In this document: piece after piece, positions 55,852 to 64,000 of the stretch
Position numbering within the stretch: the first letter of the stretch is position 1
Layout of the letters: every line of letters begins with the position of its first letter
The notes under the pieces: generated by a model
Seen by the model: only the letters and a program-made list of their open reading frames with translations
Databases searched by the model: none
Told to the model about the DNA's origin: nothing
Made by a program: the position numbers and the translations under genes
Source of the DNA: Incurvaria masculella
Lineage: Eukaryota; Arthropoda; Insecta; Lepidoptera; Incurvariidae
Direction of reading: 5' to 3'
DNA: 64,000 nt
Assembly: GCA_946894095.1 (NCBI GenBank)
Contig: OX335645.2
Location: 22,467,001-22,531,000, forward strand

Positions 55852-56005
55852 ATGGGAGGCGAACCCAAGCAAGCGAATGGTAGCACGCTGTACGTCAACC
55901 CGTACATGCGGAAACCGGTCAACAGGACGTGGTTGGAGACGATAAAGCGGTTCTTCTGGAATGCCGAGGAAGGGAAAATATTGACACGCACGCCGAAGAG
56001 TTGGG
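55852..56005 (+). CDS. nrv: Na+/K+-ATPase subunit beta, gene C, first coding exon (partial gene)
   Basis: 51 codons plus one base. MGGEPKQANGSTLYVNPYMR, then KPVNRTWLETIKRFFWNAEE and GKILTRTPKSW, donor TTGGG|GTGAGT in phase 1, exactly as in the other beta first exons. The start is in a good context (GCAACGATGG). It shares the PYMR-P motif with gene B exon 1. The usual Gly before Arg-Thr is Thr here. It lies after the complete gene B and no exon 2 is found in the remaining 8 kb, so the gene continues outside the window or is a lone exon. The preceding introns of this family reach 13 kb, so a distant exon 2 is plausible. Confidence 0.88.
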
Positions 56006-56358
56006 GTGAGTTTGGTGGAGTGTAGATGTATCGTGTTGTTCGATTTGTGTCTCTATGGTAGAGAAAGGTTGCTGGATTATTGTTTATATTGGCAGTTTAT
56101 GTGTGGTTGGAAACAATAAATATACCTAGGAAATAAATTAAAAATATATCTGCAAGTATTAGGCATATTTTTGAACAATCAAAGGAAAAAAACCAATGTT
56201 TTACTTCGAACTCAATTGTTTCTCACTTTTTCGTTTACGCCTAACAACAGATTTTCTAAGTAATTAATTTTCTTGTTGTCCGGGTAATGATAGATAGAAC
56301 GATATAATTATAGTCGAAGATGAACCTTTTGGAGGTTTTCCGGTTTTATTATGTGGCT
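56006..56358. other. Start of gene C intron 1, nothing recognised
   Basis: AT-rich. Confidence 0.4.
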
Positions 56359-57526
56359 TGAAATGGATGGCTAATAATTCCACCCCTATATACTGTAATG
56401 ACCAAGAACTTCTTTATACGTTCTTGGTGATGACATTTGGCCAACACACCTTATGGGAATTAAGCGCCATGCCAGCAGCTTTCTTTTATTGCACAGCTAC
56501 AAACATAATTCATAGTTCATAGTTCATTTATTTGATAGATTTGTCTACACGTCACAATTATTTTAATTAGCAATTTCAGAACAAGTATCATTATTTAAAA
56601 TAGGTACAGTACATGGCACAAATGATTAACAATGAGAAGCAGTCAATAGTAATGAAGGATGGATCGGTCGATACCTGCCGAGCCTGTGGCCAACCAGGTG
56701 AGACCATCCGCCATATTACTTCCGGTTGCTCGCGCCTGGCGAGCGTTGAGTACCTGGAGCGGCACAATCAAGTAGCCAAAATAGTTCATCAGCAACTTGC
56801 CTTTAAATACGGCCTCATCGACTCAGTGGTGCCATATTATAAATACAAACCGGAAGACGTGTTGGAGAAAGATGGCACTAAGCTCTATTGGGATCGACCA
56901 ATACAAACCGATAAGACAATTAAGTGCAATAAGCCCGATATTGTATTGGTCGATCCCAAGTCCAACGAGATCTTCCTCGTAGACATAACAATACCACATG
57001 ACGAAAACCTCGACAGGGCCGAAAATGAGAAACTTATGAAATATTTAGACCTGGCCCACGAGGTTACCGCCATGTGGCGTGCACGGAAAACCACCATCGT
57101 GCCAATTGTTATGTCTACGAACGGCGTTGTCCCAAAGAATTTGGCCAAACACTTAGAAAAATTAGGTATCGATATTGGGCTCCGATTCCAGATGCAGAAA
57201 GCGGTTCTACTCTCGAACACGAGAATCGTTCGGCGGTTTCTGTCTCTGTAGCTCGGAGCGGTCTTACAGGATTTGTCCCAGGTGGGACCTCCGTAAGGTT
57301 TTCCAGTTTTAGGTTTATATTTTTTAAGGCTTATTTTTGTATTTATGTATTAAATAATGTAAACCTAAAATTTGATAATAAATATATACTGTGAATAATA
57401 ATAATAATTAAATAAATAGCTACTACTACATTGAACTAGATGGAAAACAAGAACAATTTTGAATGCCGCTTCGACCGCCGGTTATTCGATGCGGTGGTAC
57501 CAACCCGGGATTAACCCTACAATCTG
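56359..57526 (-). repeat. SINE, split by a Dong/R4-like LINE
   Basis: 56359-56500 and 57424-57526 are two parts of one minus-strand SINE (GAAATGGATGGCTAATAAT; then TACATTGAACTAGATGGAAA and GGTGGTACCAACCCGGGATT). AGCTAC is repeated on both sides of the insert. Confidence 0.8.
56501..57417 (+). mobile_element. Dong/R4-like LINE (site-selective type), 5'-truncated
   Basis: 917 bases. 56613-57251 encodes the C-terminal part of a LINE with a restriction-like endonuclease: zinc finger CRACGQPGETIRHITSGC (C-X2-C-X8-H-X4-C) and KPDIVLVDPKSNEIFLVDIT, the PD..(D/E)-type endonuclease motif. The frame stays open to its stop at 57249-57251 (RIVRRFLSL end). The tail is (AAT)n and the element is flanked by AGCTAC. 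Elements of the R4/Dong clade carry this architecture, and Dong inserts at TAA repeats in silkworm. RT is missing. Confidence 0.82.
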
Positions 57527-57542
57527 TAAATAAGGTGTCTAG

Positions 57543-57690
57543 AGTGCACGAAAAAAATCAAAATCAACGTCAAAGTATGATCAAACACGTCACTTTGTGT
57601 GGACAGTATGGAAGGAACTCTATGCGGATCACTAAAAGTGACGTGTTTGAACATTGATTAACTCGGCCCTTTCTTCGTGCAACCGGGGCT
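57543..57690 (-). mobile_element. Short MITE, inverted copy of 39647-39804
   Basis: AGTGCACGAAAAAAATCAAA ... CTTCGTGCAACCGGGGCTTA. Confidence 0.75.
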
Positions 57691-58009
57691 TAGTCTCCGC
57701 TTACGACATGCCAAATCAACTCGTGTAGTATGTGAATATGTATAGTTTATGATCGGGAAATCTACTGAAAGCGCATAATACAAACAACGCGAGCCGTTCC
57801 TAAAATTAAACTTACCTTGAACTACTAAACCACAGAAACCCAACGAATTACGAGTACCTACATTTCTTGCTATAAAGGAACGCCTATCTTGAATGTGCCA
57901 TTTTACTTTTATTCTTCAATTTTAATGTTTTAGTATGAGATTCTTTTTTTGGGGCCACTTCTTGGCAATGGATTAAAAATTTGGAGTGGATTCTATGAAT
58001 GCTAAATAC
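57691..58009. other. Nothing recognised
   Basis: AT-rich, possible gene C intron. Confidence 0.35.
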
Positions 58010-58413
58010 TTTTTTTTTATGCGACCTGACATGGATGGCTAATACCACACAACTACCGTTATGATATTAGCCCAATACACCACATTCCCGAAGGAATTAG
58101 GTGCCATGCCAGGACCTTTCCTTTATGAGCACGGCTACATTGAACTGGATGGAAAACACGGACAATTTTTCATTGCCGCTTCGACCATCTTTTCATGCGA
58201 TGGTACCAACCCGGGCGGGCTTAAACCCTACCATCTAGTAGGGGAAGGGGACCTACAGTTTTACATGGATTCCGAACCATGGAGCAGCTCGCTTCGATTC
58301 GTGACGAAAATGCACTTGTCGAACTCTGAAAGAGAAAGACAGTGGTGCAAGTTGGTATTGAACCCGGGCCTCTGGTACGCTAGGCCAGTCCCCGCGCCAC
58401 TAGGCTACGAGCC
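58010..58413 (-). repeat. SINE, full length, tRNA-type head, well preserved
   Basis: T-run 58011-58018, full body, CGAACTCTGAAAGAGAAAGA, B-box complement GGTATTGAACCCGG, and GCGCCACTAGGCTACGAGCC at the 5' end. Confidence 0.92.
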
Positions 58414-59280
58414 ATACAATTTTAAGTACATATTGACATTAATTTATTCGATTTTGATCGATTTTCATTCTGTCAAAAAAAAACGATAGTGCTGCTCTGC
58501 ATCACATTTAAAAAAAAATAACGTGAAAGCCACATATCCCCTTAGACCAAAAAAGTAATATGTAATACTAATACTATACTATTGTTATTGTACAATAATT
58601 CGATGCATTAGATTCATGTTTAGATTAACGACGAAATATAAATGAACGCTCGGAATCAAAATCTTGTTCTCGAGATAGCGATGATCCTACCTTACCCTTG
58701 CATAGTCTATCCACTTCTAGATATCATCATTTAATTTAATAATAATAAAAATAATATATACTTTTATGAACATTAACTATAAATTTTCCTTGTTTTATCA
58801 ACGTTACCACGCGGTTAGTTACCCGAATGTGCGCAGTGCGTACAAATTAATGATTACCATTGATTCAATAGGTATTGTTTTTCCATACATTAATCTATGG
58901 TATTAAAAGAATACATTTGGTGGCTTCTTGGAACGGAACGGGTGGAATTGGATGGCTATGGAAAAATATCTATGAGCCACAGCTGGAGTACACATATTTT
59001 AAATACAAGTATGACCATATGCTCGCGGCTTCGCTCAAGTAAAAGCTCGCCATTTTTCAGCACCAAATATCTCCCAAATGTAAACCCACTGGTTCTCTTC
59101 AATCAAGGGTGATGGGTAGGAGCATATAATGTATGTCAAAAATCAAACCTTTCCTAAACTCAAGTAAGTAAGTAAGTAAGAAAGTGGTGCTCAAGTTATT
59201 ATCGAACAAACAGAAAGAAAGACTGAAAGGCTGAAAAAACAGTTGTATTTTTAATTTTGCATGAATTTAGTGAACCCATG
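58414..59280. other. Nothing recognised
   Basis: AT-rich; (GTAA)n at 59162-59180. Confidence 0.4.
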
Positions 59281-59648
59281 TTAAGGCTGTTCCGACCCAT
59301 ATAAAGTTGTTTGCACACATAACGCAAAAAGTATTGTACTTCAAGCCACGAATTAATAATAAAAGTTTAATATAGTCATATTACTTGCAGCGAAAACAAT
59401 TTCATAATTTTAGGATCATTGGTTTTGTTACAATTTATTTAAATACAATTTTTATTTAACAGCGCCATCTAACGGTGTAAAACTTCTAATCGGCAATTAC
59501 AACGAAACCATTAAACCTGAAATAGTGAATATATTTTCGCTGCAACTACTATGGCTATATTTAATATTTTTGACGAATTCGTGCCTTAAAGTGCAATACT
59601 TTTTGCGTTCTGTGTAAAAAACCATTGTATGGGTCGGAACAGCCTTAA
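59281..59648 (-). mobile_element. TTAA-flanked MITE, family 3, copy 2
   Basis: TTAA + GGCTGTTCCGACCCATATA ... TATGGGTCGGAACAGCC + TTAA. Inverted with respect to copy 1; the TIR is nearly perfect. Confidence 0.88.
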
Positions 59649-59744
59649 GCTTTAGGCGGTAGTGCAATCTGTCCGGATTGTACCATCGCATCTAACTGTT
59701 TTGTGTGATTAGACATACTGTCATAATATAAGTGCAACATACGG

Positions 59745-60226
59745 AATGGCTGAAGGAGTTAGGTGCCTCCCCTTTGTGAGCATGGTACCCACCCGGCCGG
59801 GGTAACCCTAGCACCAATGTAGTAAGGTTACAGGACATACAGATCTACATGCATTCCTAACTATGGAGCAGGGGGTCCATTCAGAGCAAGAGTGAGTTCG
59901 AGTTCGGGAGTGAGTTAACCTAAAAATAGCTGGGAAATATATTATTATTTCAATAACGGAACCGTTATTTATACTTCCAACGTATTTACGGGACTACCAG
60001 ATTTTACCTAACTGTAATGATGTTCTAGAAGTGTGGAAACAGTAACTATTTAAAAAAGTGAGTTGATATTTAGTGGCGAATTCGAACTCACTCTTACTCT
60101 GAATGGACCCCCAGCTCGCATTCGTGACGAAATGCATTTATCCAACAACTCAGAAAGAGAAAGAAAGTGGTGCATGAATGGGCGGGGATTTGAAGCCGGA
60201 CCTCTGGGATACAAAGCACCAGCGCC
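59745..60226 (-). repeat. SINE, tRNA-type, split by a MITE
   Basis: AAGGAGTTAGGTGCC, ACTATGGAGCAG | CTCGCATTCGTGACGAAATG, CAGAAAGAGAAAGAAAGTGG. The break is the 240 bp MITE. Confidence 0.82.
59872..60111. mobile_element. 240 bp MITE with 3 bp (CAG) target duplication
   Basis: GGGGTCCATTCAGAG and CTCTGAATGGACCCC termini; inverted repeats of about 35 bases with two mismatches. CAG on both sides is found once in an uninterrupted SINE. A 3 bp duplication suits Harbinger- or CACTA-type transposases; not assigned. Confidence 0.85.
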
Positions 60227-60240
60227 TGCGTCGCGCAAAG

Positions 60241-60640
60241 CTTGCGGCTGGATATCCTCGATGGGGGTGACAGTTGGCTGATACTCTAGTCATCAGTTAA
60301 GGTCGGGTTGGTTTTATTAGAGTGAGTTTTTCAAGTACCTGGAACAAAGATGCTCTACGGTGGGTGGTTTGTAAGAAGGGACTTGCGGCTGGATGTCCTT
60401 GATACGGTTGACAGTTGCTGTCACTCTGGTTTTCAGTTTATTTCGAATTCGTTTTATTGGAGTCAGTTTTTATGTCACTGGAATAAAGATGCTCTACGGT
60501 GGTTGGTTTGTAAAAAACTGACTTGTCGCTGTTATCCTCAATAAGGTTGACAGTTGGCTGATACTCTGGCAATTAATTTGGGTTTAGTTTTTGTTATCTT
60601 TTTTACTGGAACAGGAGTGCGAATGGCGAATATTTGACCT
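60241..60640 (+). repeat. Minisatellite, ~140 bp unit, 2.9 copies
   Basis: Units start at 60241, 60382 and 60522 with CTTG(C/T)(G)GCTG and share GACAGTTG, ATACTCT, AAAGATGCTCTACGGTGG. Confidence 0.85.
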
Positions 60641-61932
60641 TTACATGAAACCTTTTTAAAACCATTTTAAAATGTCTACATAGTATTAGAAATCTATATG
60701 AAAGTTATTTAATGATTCAATTTCGTTCGATAATAAAATCGTACGTTACGGAATAGAGGGCCTCGTGCCATTGGGACAGCAGAGGTTTACAAAAAAAAGC
60801 TGATAAGCTGTCTATTTTTCCCTCCAGTATAACCTCCTGAATGTATTGCAGTCGGTTGTACAGACATCGTTACCGTCTCTAAGACCACGGGCCGCGCGTG
60901 TAGCAACTCTCAGAAGCCATTCGGGCACGGATTGCGGAGTGAATATTTTCAGTGCCCAGCTCATAAATCTATATGCGTGAGCCGCCGGTCGATATTTCCA
61001 GCGTGAATCTTTCCAGAAACCTTCGGGAAAACGGGGCGAAACGCCCGTGCGACCTCACCGCCTCACCTCCAAGTCACCTGACGTCATACTAATGCATAAA
61101 GATGTAATTGTCTGACGTCACACAAATATGATACAAGTGATTTCTCTATTACAAAGAGAAAAATACAACAATGATTGTTATGTACCCTCTAGAAAACTAC
61201 ACAAAGTTCGAACAATCTATAAAATGTACAGGATTTATACGCGAAAAAGGAGAGTTTATCTTGGTATTGGGAGCGGCCGGCCTCATCTGATGCGAAAGAT
61301 AACTCATATGTCAGGCCCTGTAAGTGCTTTAAAAAGGCCGTTTCGTTTATGGATCCGAGAAATTAGCAAAATTTCCCGTATTTTTGTTGATTGAAAACAT
61401 TTATGTTCATATGTGATAGAAAACTTAGAAAATCAGGTAACTTACAAATTTCCTAAGAACATTTTACGATTGCTGAAATTTGTCAAAAGTAATTTTAAAT
61501 CTTTCCTAATAGAATTCAGGAATCTTGTAAGTTGACTGATCCTCTTCAGTTATCTTGTAAGACAAATATGTTTTACATCATTACGGGCATTAAGATCTTT
61601 GTTTTCGAGAAACTTGTAAGTTATCAAGCCGTCTACATCACGTCTATATCACGGGCAGGCATTGCAAACGCGTTTATTTCTTTTGCGATTTCATTATTTT
61701 TGGTCACTCCTGCGATATCCGCATAAGTTACCGAAGAATGACATCGCAATGAGAACAAAAAGTGTTTGCAATTCATTGGTTGTCTCTGCACCCCTCCGGG
61801 TATACGGCGTGATGATACACTTACCTCGGTGCATGCACATCCGCACACAGGAGTTACGAAATAAGGACATCGCAAAATATTTTTTGAGGCCCGCAAACAA
61901 TAAATAACACCACTAATAATTCGTTTAACAAG
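60641..61932. other. Nothing gene-like; repeats of a CTTGTAAG theme
   Basis: 61420-61625 has scattered (A/T)CTTGTAAGTT/ACTTACAA motifs, which resume at 62430-62530 beyond the TTAA element, suggesting that element landed inside an older repeat. Confidence 0.45.
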
Positions 61933-62412
61933 TTAAGGCCCTGGTACTAGCCAAATCGCAAAGTTAGACGAGGCAACCCAAGTTAACTAACTAAGTCTGA
62001 CGATTAGAAGTGTCATTCTTACAATATATGATTCCTTGTCTAGGAATCAACCTATTTTCGTTAATGTATGTTTCCTTTTTCTATACAAAATACATTGCGG
62101 AAACGGTGTCCATTTCCGAACTTTTTTGACTAAATGTAGAAATCTAAAAGCAAATGGATTTTTTTGTTTATGCATATATGCTGTTTTTGCTTATATCTAG
62201 AAATCGAATTACTTTCAGATTTATAATGAGAAAAATCAACTTTTTTATTATTTATTATTATTTAAATAAATGATGGAATCAAAAAATATTAACAATCCAT
62301 TATCAGTCTGGAGTTCTATTTGGATTTGCTGAAGCGTCTCACTACATATTATTACATTTGTTAAAAGGTGTATTTGTATGGCGCGAGTAGTTGGCTAGTC
62401 CTAGCGCCTTAA
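61933..62412 (-). mobile_element. TTAA-flanked MITE, family 2, copy 2
   Basis: TTAA + GGCCCTGGTACTAGCCAAA ... TGGCTAGTCCTAGCGCC + TTAA. Near-identical in layout to 14330-14809 but inverted. Confidence 0.88.
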
Positions 62413-63582
62413 CTGAAGAGGCTCAGGCATCTTACAACTTTCATAAATTCTATCAGAAAAGATGTAAGATGGAATGTCTTTTGATAAATTTTGCGACATC
62501 TTACAAGTTTCCTAGGATACTTATAAGTTAACGGATTTTTCGAGTTTCCTGGGGCACAAACATTTCACCGCACCCCTTCTTGGGATAAGAAGGCAGAGAG
62601 AACACTGTACGGTACAATTACACCTCGGATTGCACCATACTTCAGCATACGATTCATGCCCTGCGAAGGGCCTGATATTTAAGAAGTACACGTCAAACAG
62701 CTCATGACTATTTCGTTTCGTCTACGATGAAGATTCCAGTCACTTTCGCTGTTTCGTATTTCTTTCGTCGCTCATTCAATCTACGTATCCGTACCATAAA
62801 ATACAATCTTCTGAAATATTATTATCTCAATTCATTGGACAATGCTCTCCAGCCCCACCTATTGCGAAACATATCCGGTAAAATTACTCCACAAACCTTC
62901 CTCAATGTTTAATCATTGAGAGGACAATGACGTGATCAAATTCCATATAATGGCTCGTATCGTATCGTATCGAGCATGTTTCCACAATAAAATTAAGAAA
63001 TATCTCTCTGATATTTTGCACATTAAAATTAATTAACTAAGAGCTACGTTTGTTCGTTTTTTTTTAAATGTACTATATTATACCGTGATATACGCCCCTA
63101 AAATTGTGTATACAAATACAAGTAGGCCTATATCATGGATGTTACAAAACTCAGACTTAGCTCTCGGTTGACTTATTTAAAATAAATATTATTACTATAT
63201 TCTCTCTTTTACTATATTATACTTTTTTCATAAATATTTAATTGCTTCAGATGACAACATTCATTGTATTTTGAATTAACCACCTCTCCTATTATATAAT
63301 GAAAAATGATCCTTGCGCTGAAACTTATTTCAAATAGTTAATACCGCGATAGCGCGTTTGATTAAAAAAAAAATTGAGCAAAACATTTGAGTCAACGCCA
63401 CGATGGAGGTAAAATATCGTGAGGACCCAAAATTTCCGTAGTGTTAAGCTCTAACAAAAGCTGAAATGGGGTCGGTTCTGTGTGACTACAAACATCACTG
63501 GTGAAATAAGGTCAACATTGATTTAGGCAAGGAACTCGTTAGGTACTCGGGAGCCTGAAATATCAGCCTCGACTAAAAAAAG
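62413..63582. other. Nothing recognised
   Basis: Includes the second half of the CTTGTAAG-themed repeat (to 62530) and AT-rich sequence. No gene. Confidence 0.4.
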
Positions 63583-63899
63583 AAAAACCGGCCAAGTGCT
63601 AGTTGGACTCGCACACGAAGGGTTCCGTACCATCGCACAAGATTTACAAAATAAAACACGTTTTTTGTATGGGGCCCCCTTTAATTATTATTATTTTATA
63701 ATGTTACCTATTTATTGTTATAGCGGCAAAATACATACATAATCTGTGAAAATTTCAGCTTGCTACCTGTTACGGTTCATGAGATACAGCCCTGTGACAG
63801 ACGGACAGACGGACGGACGGACGGACGGACGGACGGACCGACAGCGGAGGCTTAGTAATAGGGTTCCGTTTTCACCCTTTGGGTACGGAACCCTAAAAA
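63583..63899 (-). repeat. CCGT-element, full length
   Basis: AAAAACCGGCCAAGTGC to GGGTACGGAACCCTAAAAAT, with about eight GGAC units (63801-63837). Confidence 0.92.
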
Positions 63900-64000
63900 T
63901 GATCATTATTTATATTGTAAATAAATAAGCAACTTACTTATTTATGTATATTGTAAATAAATGAATAAGCAACTTTAATACAGTACATAACTAATTTGTT

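Noticed and set aside
56613..57251. Domesticated host gene
   Set aside because: The open frame is only the C-terminal part of a LINE within flanking duplications; no promoter or conservation evidence.
61128..61394. 88-codon + strand ORF
   Set aside because: No motif, no codon bias, surrounded by repeat-like AT-rich sequence.

Overview
The window is nuclear DNA of a moth or butterfly (Lepidoptera). It is AT-rich and packed with short transposable elements, and the genes have small exons separated by large introns. The main content is a tandem cluster, all on the + strand, of genes for the Na+/K+-ATPase beta subunit (the nervana family). Exons were joined by hand from GT/AG sites, codon phase and family similarity; no search was run.

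Layout. (1) 1133-3149, minus strand: a two-exon gene for a secreted Gly/Gln/Tyr-rich repeat protein. Its tiny first exon (3120-3149) completes a signal peptide and lies below a TATA box. (2) 8785-28832: beta-subunit gene A, with two alternative first exons (8785-8941 and 15481-15610) and five shared exons, giving predicted proteins of 325 or 316 residues. (3) 35017-52045: beta-subunit gene B, seven exons, 319 residues. (4) 55852-56005: first coding exon of a third paralogue, gene C, whose remaining exons must lie beyond the window. All four first exons encode a cytoplasmic tail ending in Trp and stop at the same codon phase. Genes A and B each have one membrane segment, six extracellular cysteines in the family order and a conserved C-terminal Cys-Arg-Ala-Trp motif. 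They share four intron positions and differ at three.

Between and inside these genes lie at least ten repeat families. They include: about 15 copies of a roughly 290 bp element with a (CCGT)n tract; about 17 copies of a SINE with one body and two kinds of head (tRNA-derived, and a tRNA A box joined to 5S-rRNA-like sequence); three TTAA-flanked inverted-repeat families; a hAT-like element with an 8 bp target duplication, inserted in a SINE; a 240 bp MITE with a 3 bp CAG duplication, inserted in another SINE; TTA-flanked fold-back elements; a Helitron ending in CTAG; 3' ends of several non-LTR retrotransposons (CR1/Jockey-like, and a Dong/R4-like piece with a CCHC finger and endonuclease motif); and a fold-back element carrying CCTAA (insect telomere-type) repeats.

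The most interesting local features sit at exon borders: a decayed duplicate of the 3' half of gene A exon 5 with its donor site; an array of about 45 bp units that multiplies the exon 6 donor of gene B; a perfect 37 bp inverted repeat 110 bp before that exon; SINEs landing 12-36 bp after three donor sites; and a retroelement tail abutting an acceptor.

Genes A and B each encode the beta partner that the catalytic alpha subunit needs for folding and delivery to the plasma membrane. The alternative first exons would change only the cytoplasmic tail and, presumably, tissue expression.
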